A stretch of DNA of 64,000 bases from an uncultured Eubacteriales bacterium. GTDB lineage: Bacteria; Bacillota; Clostridia; Oscillospirales; CAG-382. The position numbers and the translations under genes were made by a program. Positions 57,401 through 64,000 of the stretch are shown one piece after another. The stretch is taken from NCBI GenBank assembly GCA_934502885.1, contig CAKSUT010000002.1, positions 1-64,000 of the forward strand, given 5' to 3'. Positions within the stretch are counted from its first letter, which is position 1. Each line of letters begins with the position of its first letter. The notes beneath the pieces are model-generated. The model did not search any database, had not been told where the DNA came from, and saw only the letters and a list, made by a program, of their open reading frames with translations.

Positions 57401-59338
57401 AACGGTGTATTCATTAAGAGCGACTGTTACGTTGACTGTGGTTTCGCCTTTTACGGTAAATGTAAAGCTTCCGTTCTCATCGAGAGTCTGTGCCACACCA
57501 TTTAAGGTGACTGTAAGAGACTTTGCGTCAACATCGTCCTTAACCTTTACGGTCATCGTAACCCCTGTGTCGTAATCAAGGTCTCCGAGTACGGGAGTTG
57601 AGGTGATGTTAACCTTAGCGGTATCACCCGTTACCTTTACAGTGTATTTCTTGGGGGTGTACTTCGGAGTGAGAGTGTAATTGCCGTAAGTTGTGGTTGT
57701 ATACTCAAACTTATGCTCTCCCTCACCATCCGTGTAATACCAAGCGTCAAAATCGTATCCTTCTTTTCCGGGTACGGACGGAAGTGTGATTTCTTCACCG
57801 TAAGTGTATTCCTTTGTTTCCAACAAGCTGCCGTCTTCCTTGTTGAAGGTAATCGTAAACTTCTTGTTTTCGATTACAGCCGTGAAAGCGGCATCTCCCT
57901 TTACGGAGTATTCGTCGCCGGGCTGAACGGTTGTGTCGCCGGACTTCCAGCCCTTGAACTCCTGCCAAGCTTCAAGCGTGCCTGCATAAGCCGGAACGGT
58001 GATTTTTTCGTCGTATTTTTTGTTAAACGAAGGAGTTTCGCCGTCTGCGAAAGTTACGGTGTATATTTCAAAATCGTAAACAGCGGTAAGTGTGATGTTA
58101 CCCGTTGTTTCGCCCTTTACATATTCGAAATCAGCACCGTCTTTCTGCCACTTAACAAATTTCTTGCCGGGCGTCTTTACGGTAGGATCGGGGTAAACGA
58201 TGTTGTCTACTTCGACGTTGTAAGTGAACGACTTTTGAGCTTCGTCGATTTCGCCGTCTTCACCGGGATCGAGAGTAACGGTGTAGTCTATGGGAATAAA
58301 CCACGCCTTAACTCTTTTACCGTCTTCAGACGGAGACATTTCAGCCGGGAATGTGTACTTTTCACTTCCGACATACCAACCGTCAAAGTTGTAATGTGCC
58401 TTGGCAGGATCAGCGGGAGCTTCTATAGCTTCGCCGTTCTTTTTGGTGATTGTATTCTCCACTCCGTCGATAACATACGTAATCGTATATGTTCTCTCGG
58501 TTTCTTCAAATACGGGGTAGAATTTAACGTCGAGAGAATCTACGGTGTAGGTATTGAAATCAACCAGAGCAAAGGCAGCCGCATCGGGGGTGGTTGTCCA
58601 GCCCTTGAAGGTGTAGCTGTAATTGTCGTCGGGATCCTTTGTGGGATTTTCGGGTACATTTGTAATTTTTCCGCCGTACTCAACGGTCTGCGATGCGGAT
58701 GTAATCTCTTCGTTATTCGCATCGAAGAACTTTACGCTTGCGATGTTCTTTACCCACTCGAAGGAAATTTCGGTTATATCGGCAGGATCTACCGAAAGGC
58801 CGTTATCGTCTCCGGAATCATGCGCAACAACTTTGTTTGCTCCGGAAATCGCATTGAGCTTATCGCCGTCTACAGAGTAGTAGTTGTAGTATTCTGCGCT
58901 TCCGAGAGTGAACGTAACGGTTGCTATCAGGAGTCCGCCGGTCGGCACGGTAAAGTAGTATTTCGTGCCGTCGAGAACGGGGTATACCGTTCCGCCGAGC
59001 TTACCGTCGTCGGTATTGTAGCTGTCGATAAGCTCAATACCGGCTCCGCTGCCGCTTGCGGCTGTGGTCAGATCGGGGTTGTACGAAATACTCTTATACC
59101 CAAAAAAAGCGGTTTTCCATTCAATACCGAACGCGAGGGCATTGAGCTTCGTTTCGGTCTCTGCCTTGGCATAAAGCTCTACGGTAAACTCTGCGGCAGA
59201 AGGATCATTCTGCTTCACGATATACTCGTAGGTAATGCCGTTGGTGTTTTCTGCGGCGAATGTCAGCATGGAGGGGACAATCATGAGCAACGAGAGGACT
59301 ATTGCCAACACACGTCTTGCGATTCTCTTAGTTTGCAT
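54479..59338 (-). CDS. giant secreted protein: cohesin-like N terminus, many InlB B-repeats, dockerin-like C terminus
   Basis: A 1619-residue exported protein; the ATG at 59338 follows AGGAGG and opens a signal peptide ending in LTFAA near residue 30. Residues about 35-195 are a beta-sandwich that could be cohesin-like (TVELYAKAETETKLNALAFGIEW, quoted in part as AETETKLNALAFGIEW). About eight to ten InlB/Flg_new repeats follow, each with F-x-GWY and LTPKY/LTAKY-type ends, alternating with TVTA-rich repeats. A carboxypeptidase-regulatory-like domain (about 1490-1555) leads to the final 65 residues, with DGDGKIDITDFIVGIRG and DINEDGKVTIEDLGFI as two dockerin calcium loops. It is probably an adhesin or scaffold. 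The cohesin call is tentative. Confidence 0.85.
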   Translation of the reverse strand: MQTKRIARRVLAIVLSLLMIVPSMLTFAAENTNGITYEYIVKQNDPSAAEFTVELYAKAETETKLNALAFGIEWKTAFFGYKSISYNPDLTTAASGSGAGIELIDSYNTDDGKLGGTVYPVLDGTKYYFTVPTGGLLIATVTFTLGSAEYYNYYSVDGDKLNAISGANKVVAHDSGDDNGLSVDPADITEISFEWVKNIASVKFFDANNEEITSASQTVEYGGKITNVPENPTKDPDDNYSYTFKGWTTTPDAAAFALVDFNTYTVDSLDVKFYPVFEETERTYTITYVIDGVENTITKKNGEAIEAPADPAKAHYNFDGWYVGSEKYTFPAEMSPSEDGKRVKAWFIPIDYTVTLDPGEDGEIDEAQKSFTYNVEVDNIVYPDPTVKTPGKKFVKWQKDGADFEYVKGETTGNITLTAVYDFEIYTVTFADGETPSFNKKYDEKITVPAYAGTLEAWQEFKGWKSGDTTVQPGDEYSVKGDAAFTAVIENKKFTITFNKEDGSLLETKEYTYGEEITLPSVPGKEGYDFDAWYYTDGEGEHKFEYTTTTYGNYTLTPKYTPKKYTVKVTGDTAKVNITSTPVLGDLDYDTGVTMTVKVKDDVDAKSLTVTLNGVAQTLDENGSFTFTVKGETTVNVTVALNEYTVKFMDGEEEVDSKTGVKNGQVAVPTAPTKEHYTFDGWYDAEEGGTKLESAGIVITGDATYYARYTAIEYKITYVIDGGTPAEFRGIFGSPVTAPETTKEGYTFDGWYTAADYTGEKVTFPTAMPDTNPTYYGRFVINTYKVTVNGAENATVTAKLKGTDTDVNLDAVPHGSEITITVTAKETYGVTDIKVDGASKTSPFDLTVTDNVTVDVTVVKKQVRIGIHNNEGYTITVKNGEEAVENGDEVDVGTILTVILTLAESHNKSEAEIDTSSDCEVTGVSREGDVITGTIVAPDSTEVFILANKVFLNTYTVAATGDNVTIEGVEAEYNHGTEAVLTITPAEHYEITKITVNDEEKTLVDGKLTFTVTADTTVVVTTAKKKYSVYVNCLDKTTPVSWTKLTYRFEAGTALTTETFNEVERALPVGYNLLGFYTTATYDAGTEVTFPKTLTSELELWTKNEAITYTITLDAGENGTLSDTEVNYNVESDSVVLPEPTANAGWVFDGWYNGDEKFAYVKGTTTGNLALTAKYSVKTHSIELVNSDHITLKAYARNDDETKGEEIADLTSIPYGTKFYVEATVSEGYEVDKITVTFVGGEGTRDLDADANGLYAFAVEKDLKITVTEKVAASEINFTPIEKESEDENANIKYTLTVKNGGNDVNPGDKVKIGDPIVITVKLGEAYSNSEFILDVNGNKVYMAAATENEDGSYSFVINVTADGMTFKVENLTINTYSVTYTGIKDADGTAATDVVKYENAYGTPLARVKIADPANYTENGKTYTFDKWTPDFDETTPITSNMTFTATYKLASANVSIVYTTVRAADINETTYTVPEGLAVRMDAKAKIFKDGVEVEGVTVAETGSRVTVSADLAAGEYTVVVKKQRYLESTLAITVAEDGTVTASGAELAEIALVAGDIVGNGTVDGDGKIDITDFIVGIRGFDPEASVTAQAADINEDGKVTIEDLGFIKENYGAKK

Positions 59339-59661
59339 AAATGCAAAACCTCCTATATATTTTTTGCAGTGAGATAACGCACACACACACATTTATGCAT
59401 CCACAGTTTACGGTCGTTTTTTCTGCAATATTTTTACCGACCGTTCGGCGGTCACATGAGCATATGCATACCACACCCGAAGTAATCTTACTCCCTATAT
59501 ATTTACTTGGGATAAACTTTGTGTAAATTATTAAGAGCTGTTTATAATTTTGTATAACATCACCATCATTACTCTGTTTTTGCACAAAAATCCGTTTGTT
59601 TTTCAGCACAAATTCAATCGTTATTCGTCGCAATATACAAAGAGCAAAAACACAACATTTT

Positions 59662-59705
59662 ACGCACAAAAAAACGTCCGCCGTCCCATGAAAGAAAACG
59701 GCGGA
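59662..59705 (-). terminator. terminator of prs
   Basis: On the minus strand CCGCCGT pairs with ACGGCGG, followed by ACGTTTTTTTG. It lies about 27 bases past the prs stop. The remainder of 59393-59661 is an A/T-rich leader of the giant gene without a clear gene. Confidence 0.9.
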
Positions 59706-59731
59706 ATAAAGCCAATGTGTTAACAACACGG

Positions 59732-60847
59732 TCAAATTTTGTGCGAATGCGTTTCGAGGAGAGTGTGTATCTTTTCGGTAGGGTCGAGTATCTTGCCGAC
59801 CGACTTATTGATGTTGACCGCTTCTATGTAGTAAGCGATATACTTGAGTACGTTTACCTCCTTGAACCATGTGCGGCTCTTAAGCTCGTCCGTGAGATAG
59901 CAGGAGTTTGTTGCGTAGACTCTGTCGAAGAGCTTATTGTGGTAGTAGGTATCGAAGGTTGCAAGACCGTTGCAGAAAAGTCCGAACGAGAAAAATCCAA
60001 ATATGCGCTTTGCGCCCTTTGCCTTGAGTATATCGATAATGTGGAGGAACGAATCGCCCGAGGAAACGATATCGTCAACAACGACAACGTCCTTGCCCTT
60101 TACATCCTCGCCGAGATATTCGTGAGCGACTATGGGGTTTCTTCCGTCAACGACAACTCTGTAGTCACGCCTCTTGTAGAACATACCGAGCGGAACCTCG
60201 AGCATTGTTGCGAAGTACATACCTCTCGTGATTGCACCCTCGTCAGGAGAGATAATCATGAGGTCCTCACGCTTGATGTTCTCTTCCGTGTGGATGAACT
60301 TCTTTATCATCTGGTAGGTCGGCATGAGGTTGTCAAAGCCGTTGAGCGGTATTGCGTTTCTGACTCTGTCGTCGTGCGCGTCGAAGGTCATGATGTTTTC
60401 AACACCCATTCCGACAAGCTCCTGAAGCATAAATGCGCAGTCGAGGGACTCACGCGCGGTTCTTCTGTGCTGTCTGCTCTCGTAAAGCATCGGCATTACG
60501 ACGGTTATTCTCGCAGCCTTGCCGCTTATTGCCTGGATTACTCTCTTGAGATCCTGATAATGGTCGTCCGGACTCATGGGAACGCTTCTTCCGAACATCT
60601 TGTACTCGACGCCGTAATTGAAGCAATCGGCAACAATAAAAACATCCTTTCCTCTTACGGAGTCGCCGATAAGTCCCTTGGCTTCACCCGTACCGAAACG
60701 AGGAAAAGATGCTTCAATAATATAGTGAGGCTCTTCCTTTCTCCACTCACCGATATACTTTGAAATTCTTTCAAGCATACCATCACAGCCTTTTGTACCG
60801 ATTATGGCAAGCTCCGCAAACGGTGTTTCTCTCGACAAATCCTGCAT
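59732..60847 (-). CDS. prs: ribose-phosphate pyrophosphokinase
   Basis: A 371-residue enzyme, longer than the usual 315, in the class often found in Clostridia. It makes PRPP from ribose-5-phosphate and ATP for nucleotide, histidine and tryptophan synthesis. Motifs seen are the MPMLYESRQHRRTARE region (ATP-binding loop), FDAHDDRVRN, the flexible loop around SPDEGAITRG and the PRPP loop VVVVDDIVSSGDSFLH. The ATG at 60847 (MQDLSRE) has GGAGG nine bases upstream; in-frame ATGs further upstream lie before that site. Confidence 0.96.
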   Translation of the reverse strand: MQDLSRETPFAELAIIGTKGCDGMLERISKYIGEWRKEEPHYIIEASFPRFGTGEAKGLIGDSVRGKDVFIVADCFNYGVEYKMFGRSVPMSPDDHYQDLKRVIQAISGKAARITVVMPMLYESRQHRRTARESLDCAFMLQELVGMGVENIMTFDAHDDRVRNAIPLNGFDNLMPTYQMIKKFIHTEENIKREDLMIISPDEGAITRGMYFATMLEVPLGMFYKRRDYRVVVDGRNPIVAHEYLGEDVKGKDVVVVDDIVSSGDSFLHIIDILKAKGAKRIFGFFSFGLFCNGLATFDTYYHNKLFDRVYATNSCYLTDELKSRTWFKEVNVLKYIAYYIEAVNINKSVGKILDPTEKIHTLLETHSHKI

Positions 60848-60970
60848 ATTTGTATCCTCCATATATTTTGTACGGCACATATATTATCTGCGAAGCAGTG
60901 CCGCTTCACTCCGCACCCCGCCGACACCCTTCTGCCGAAAGCGTTATCCGACGGAAATCGACACACATAT

Positions 60971-61000
60971 ATTATAACAAACCAATATATGTATTGTCAA
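60971..61000 (-). promoter_or_regulatory. promoter of prs
   Basis: On the minus strand TTGACA (61000-60995), an 18-base spacer and TATAAT (60976-60971). Confidence 0.8.
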
Positions 61001-61107
61001 GATATGTTTTTGTGAATTTTAGTGAACTTTTCACACGTCTTTTTATGCAAAATTCACTTCAGAGATTCAACGAAAACAGATATCTGCTTTTTCACCGGCT
61101 TTTTTGC

Positions 61108-61136
61108 TTGACAATAAAGCCGAGGTATGGTAAAAT
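61108..61136 (+). promoter_or_regulatory. promoter of the pseudouridine synthase gene
   Basis: TTGACA (61108-61113), a 17-base spacer and TAAAAT (61131-61136), with a leader of about 28 bases. Confidence 0.8.
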
Positions 61137-61170
61137 GCAGTCGAAAAAGATGTGAAACGGAGAGAACCGA

Positions 61171-61869
61171 ATGACTGACACTCTTAAGATACTCTTGAAC
61201 GAAAAGAGCTTTGCGGTATGTGTAAAGCCCGGAAACATCTGTTCCGAGGACGACGGCACGGAAAAGTGTATGCCTTTTCTTCTTGCGGAAAGTCTCGGCA
61301 TCGATCGAAAAAGCATATACACGGTACACAGACTTGACCGTGAGGTGGGCGGCGTTATGGTATACGCCAAAAACGAGGTGTGCGCGAAGAAGCTCTCCGC
61401 GCTTGTGAGCGAGAGAAAAATGATAAAGGAGTATGCAGCAGTCGTTCACGGGCGTCCGGCGGAAGATTCCGATACTCTCACCGATCTTTTATTCAGGGAT
61501 TCGCAAAAAAACAAAAGCTTTGTTGTCGATAAAATGAGAAAAGGCGTAAAAGAGGCGTCTCTCGAGTACACCCTTCTCGGTTCAAAAACGGACAGCGAAT
61601 ACGGTAAAATATCACTTGTGAAAATACGTCTGCACACGGGCAGGACTCATCAGATAAGGGTACAGTTTTCCTCACGGAATATGCCTCTTGTCGGAGACAG
61701 TCGCTACGGCGGCGGAAAGGATGGATGTGTGATTGCGCTCTTTTCGCAGAGGCTCGCTTTTGAGCATCCTTTTGCAAAGGGAAAGACTGTTGATATTTCA
61801 TATTCGCCCGATGCGTCTCTCGAACCGTGGTCAGAGTTTAAAATGTGTGCCGACACGGCGTCATTATGA
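61171..61869 (+). CDS. RluA/RluD-family pseudouridine synthase
   Basis: A 232-residue enzyme, shorter than RluD because no S4 domain is present. The catalytic Asp is in TVHRLDREVGGVMVYAK; KEYAAVVHG and LHTGRTHQIRVQFSS are the other signature strands. It isomerises uridine in rRNA or tRNA; the exact position cannot be told. The ATG follows GGAGAG. Confidence 0.93.
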   Translation: MTDTLKILLNEKSFAVCVKPGNICSEDDGTEKCMPFLLAESLGIDRKSIYTVHRLDREVGGVMVYAKNEVCAKKLSALVSERKMIKEYAAVVHGRPAEDSDTLTDLLFRDSQKNKSFVVDKMRKGVKEASLEYTLLGSKTDSEYGKISLVKIRLHTGRTHQIRVQFSSRNMPLVGDSRYGGGKDGCVIALFSQRLAFEHPFAKGKTVDISYSPDASLEPWSEFKMCADTASL

Positions 61870-61910
61870 TTTTTCCGCACAAAATGCATACTTTTTGAAC
61901 GAAAAATACA

Positions 61911-61939
61911 TTGACAAGTCACTTGTGATATGGTAGAAT
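61911..61939 (+). promoter_or_regulatory. promoter of the sugar-binding lipoprotein gene
   Basis: TTGACA (61911-61916), a 17-base spacer and TAGAAT (61934-61939), with a leader of about 80 bases. Confidence 0.8.
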
Positions 61940-62028
61940 AAGGATAGTGGCAGTTAATTTGGCACAGCTTTGATATTTTTACGGCAGCCATGCCGCACAG
62001 ACGGCAAATAAAATTTTGGGAGGCAACC

Positions 62029-63477
62029 ATGAAAAAGAGAAAAATTTCGGCTCTTGCACTTGCAATTATCCTTTCCTCAACGGCATTCGCATCGTGCAAA
62101 AAAGATGAGGTAAAAAACGACGGAGAAAACAATGTTATTGACGAAACTCCTACAGTAAAGGGCGAAAACGAGCTCGGACTTCCGGACGACCTCCGTTTTG
62201 ACGGCGAGACCTTCAATATGTATCTCGCACTCGCCACGCTGAAATCGTCGTACATTGCCCAAGAGGATGCCGAAAACCTTCTCGCACAGACGGTTTACAA
62301 GAGAAACGAGCTTGTAAAACAGCGTCTCGGCATCGATCTCAACATTGTATGCACGACTCTCACGAGTGCCGGAGCCGATCAGCAGACCGAGACAAACAAG
62401 ATTTCCTCTCTCATTCTCGCCGGCGACAAAACCTACGACGTATTCGCTCACGTACAGCACACGGGAATGCCGGGACTTATCAACGAGGGGATGTTCTTGA
62501 ACTGGAACGATATGCCGTACATTGATCTTACAAAGCCGTGGTGGTATTCCAACGCTCTTCGAGACATCACCTTCGGCGACAAGATTTTCTGCATGACGGG
62601 CGACTACAACCTCCCCTCCTTCTCAAACACAGAATGCCTTGCGTTCAACAAGACCATGCTCGACGAGCTTGAGATGGAATATCCCTATCAGTCTGTTCTT
62701 GACGGAACGTGGACTCACGACAAATTCGTCGAATACATACAGGCTGCGACAAAAGATTTGAACGGCGACGGTCAGATGGACTGGGACAACGACCGTTACG
62801 GCTTTGCGGGATGGGCTCCGGAGCAGATACAGGCTCTTTACGTCTCATACGGCGGTCAGGTTCTCGAGAAGGACGACCACAATATGCCGGTGCTTTCGAT
62901 ATACTCGCGCAAGCAGGTTGAGGTTATCGACAAGATGCTTGAGGTCTTCAATCTTCACGGTGCGTTTACGCAGAGCAAGGAATACGGTCTTGAAGACAGA
63001 ATGTTCGAGAACGGCAGGCTTCTCTTCAACGACTCCTTCCTCAGCATGATTCAGAGTATGCGAAACTATGACAACGAAATAGGCTTCATTCCCTATCCCA
63101 AGATAAATGAGGAGCAGGAGGATTATCGGTCGAGAACGGCGAATGTCAGCGGTCTTACATACATTCCCATAACTCTCGACGAGGAAAGATACGACCTTGT
63201 CGGCGCAACTCTCGAAACAATGGCTTACTACTCCAACCGTGAGCTTCTTCCGACCTACTTCGACATTATTCTTACGGTTCAGTCAACCCGTGACGTTGAG
63301 TCCGAGCAGATGATACCGATAATCAGAAACACGGCGAAGTTTATGGATATGACCATGGGCTTCCAGCCGAGTACATTTGTGACAAGCGGTCAGAACACGC
63401 TTGCTTCTCACTGGATGTCGAGCAAATCCGTATACGAGGAAAAGCTTGCAACGCTTATTAAAACCTATTCCGATTAA
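62029..63477 (+). CDS. extracellular solute-binding lipoprotein (ABC transporter family 1)
   Basis: A 482-residue lipoprotein with lipobox SSTAFASC (Cys near residue 23). The mature region has the family-1 architecture: YKRNELVKQRLGIDLNIV near the start, YDVFAHVQHT, CLAFNKTMLDELEMEYPYQ and GFIPYPKINEEQED. Such proteins deliver oligosaccharides to an ABC permease. No permease or ATPase gene follows; a terminator lies 24 bases after the stop. It must therefore share a distant transporter or act as a sensor. GGGAGG precedes the ATG. Confidence 0.92.
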   Translation: MKKRKISALALAIILSSTAFASCKKDEVKNDGENNVIDETPTVKGENELGLPDDLRFDGETFNMYLALATLKSSYIAQEDAENLLAQTVYKRNELVKQRLGIDLNIVCTTLTSAGADQQTETNKISSLILAGDKTYDVFAHVQHTGMPGLINEGMFLNWNDMPYIDLTKPWWYSNALRDITFGDKIFCMTGDYNLPSFSNTECLAFNKTMLDELEMEYPYQSVLDGTWTHDKFVEYIQAATKDLNGDGQMDWDNDRYGFAGWAPEQIQALYVSYGGQVLEKDDHNMPVLSIYSRKQVEVIDKMLEVFNLHGAFTQSKEYGLEDRMFENGRLLFNDSFLSMIQSMRNYDNEIGFIPYPKINEEQEDYRSRTANVSGLTYIPITLDEERYDLVGATLETMAYYSNRELLPTYFDIILTVQSTRDVESEQMIPIIRNTAKFMDMTMGFQPSTFVTSGQNTLASHWMSSKSVYEEKLATLIKTYSD

Positions 63478-63500
63478 ACAGTTTACGGCACACACAAATC

Positions 63501-63541
63501 ACCGCCCTCTCCGTCAATGGAATAAGGGCGGTATTTTTTGT
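63501..63541 (+). terminator. terminator after the sugar-binding lipoprotein gene
   Basis: ACCGCCCT pairs with AGGGCGGT, followed by ATTTTTT. It is also the 3' flank of the converging beta-helix gene. Confidence 0.9.
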
Positions 63542-63542
63542 C

Positions 63543-64000
63543 TCAGTCGGTGTATATGCCGTATCTTGAAAGGTTAAACGTTTTGTCCGGGAAATCCGCA
63601 ATGCCGATCGACGACGCAAGGTATTTTCCGCTCTTGTCGCCTATCGTGCGCTCAGCTTCATATCCGAGTTCGGCACCCGTATCAATCCTGTTCTTGCCGA
63701 ATATAGCAAACTTTCCGCCGACAGTCTGAATATATGTGTTTCCGCTCATTTCGGGAAGCCACTCCGGATATGCCGCATTTATGTGGATAAGATACCAAGT
63801 GCTGAGAGCGAATATGTTGTTCTTTATCTTGAAATTCCAAAACTCGTTTCTGTGATCCCACGATTTTATCGCCGCCTGTGCGTAACCGTCGGGGCGTGTT
63901 GAGCCGAAGCCGTAGCCTGTGCGGCGGATTATATTGCCCTCGATAAGGATATTTTCGCCGGTTCTGACGACGCTCTCATTAACCGCCGCGCCGTTGAAAT
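63543..64000 (-). CDS. third parallel beta-helix paralogue, C-terminal part
   Basis: The minus-strand frame is open to the window edge. It contains ENILIEGNIIRRTGYGFGS, STRPDGYAQAAIKSWDHRNEF and TWYLIHINAAYPEWLPEM, which align with the same positions in the proteins at 39212 and 42121 (MRYAGFGFG, RPD, KGWDHYN, MLIHC, SWLPKFENN). The C-terminal 65 residues are distinct. Its N terminus, and any SLH part, lie outside the window. Confidence 0.85.
   Translation of the reverse strand, partial: FNGAAVNESVVRTGENILIEGNIIRRTGYGFGSTRPDGYAQAAIKSWDHRNEFWNFKIKNNIFALSTWYLIHINAAYPEWLPEMSGNTYIQTVGGKFAIFGKNRIDTGAELGYEAERTIGDKSGKYLASSIGIADFPDKTFNLSRYGIYTD

Noticed and set aside
54470..59377. Long plus-strand open frames (549, 294 and 554 codons)
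   Set aside because: They are antisense to the giant InlB-repeat gene. Their composition mirrors its repeats and no start signals are present.
1..64000. CRISPR array
   Set aside because: No series of regularly spaced identical repeats with unique spacers was seen. The regular repeats present are coding (18-bp KKSYGD units, TGG linker, InlB and SLH modules).

Overview
The window looks like a chromosome segment of an anaerobic Firmicute of class Clostridia (an uncultured gut or rumen type of the Oscillospirales/Christensenellales kind would fit). The evidence is strong AGGAGG-type ribosome binding sites, many TTGACA-17-TATAAT promoters, a Gram-positive L10 leader, S-layer homology (SLH) surface proteins, a glycyl radical enzyme, dockerin-like modules and no outer-membrane genes. 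The taxonomic placement is inference.

Layout. 1-6828 is a decayed mobile region beside a tRNA-Ser(CGA): a displaced 5' half of the tRNA, a 79-codon gene present twice as near-identical direct repeats 5.5 kb apart, a broken multi-module 'polyvalent' protein with ADP-ribosyltransferase-like modules, and a scrap of a cytosine-C5 DNA methyltransferase. 6829-11495 is a glycyl radical enzyme cluster (activase, enzyme, SDR dehydrogenase, divergent AraC regulator). 11700-17904 is one long operon: small Cys protein, KDPG aldolase fusion, YkgJ-like Cys cluster protein, nusB, TsaD paralogue, xseA, xseB, ispA, DUF212. 18014-20449 is a putative defence operon headed by an EVE-like/PD-(D/E)XK nuclease. 21016-26534 carries a DUF4349 lipoprotein, a CE15-like esterase with icd, and an ICMT-like/GNAT-YoaP/TfoX operon. 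26851-31191 has an XRE regulator and two paralogous SLH surface proteins. 31251-35185 is an AraC regulator divergent from a large glycosidase.

35246-38138 has a GNAT enzyme, tRNA-Gln(CTG) with a second polyvalent-type remnant abutting it, and a SanA-like protein. 38317-45814 holds a sugar isomerase-like gene and a three-gene surface operon (SLH plus carbohydrate-binding-like modules and parallel beta-helices). 46141-49806 has a small membrane protein, a flavin reductase with a (KKSYGD)10 tail, and a transglutaminase with a dockerin-like end. 50012-54300 has an abundant-looking secreted protein of unknown function, a Ser-rich membrane protein, and the rplJ-rplL operon with its leader behind a TepA-like Clp-fold protease. 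54479-59338 is a giant InlB-repeat protein; then prs, a pseudouridine synthase, an orphan sugar-binding lipoprotein, and at the right edge a third beta-helix paralogue.

Taken together, the accessory genes describe an anaerobe that displays carbohydrate-active proteins on an S-layer-type surface and takes up sugars. The best candidates for undescribed biology are the EVE-nuclease/CFI-box operon, the glycyl radical enzyme cluster of unknown substrate, and the polyvalent-protein remnants next to two tRNA genes.
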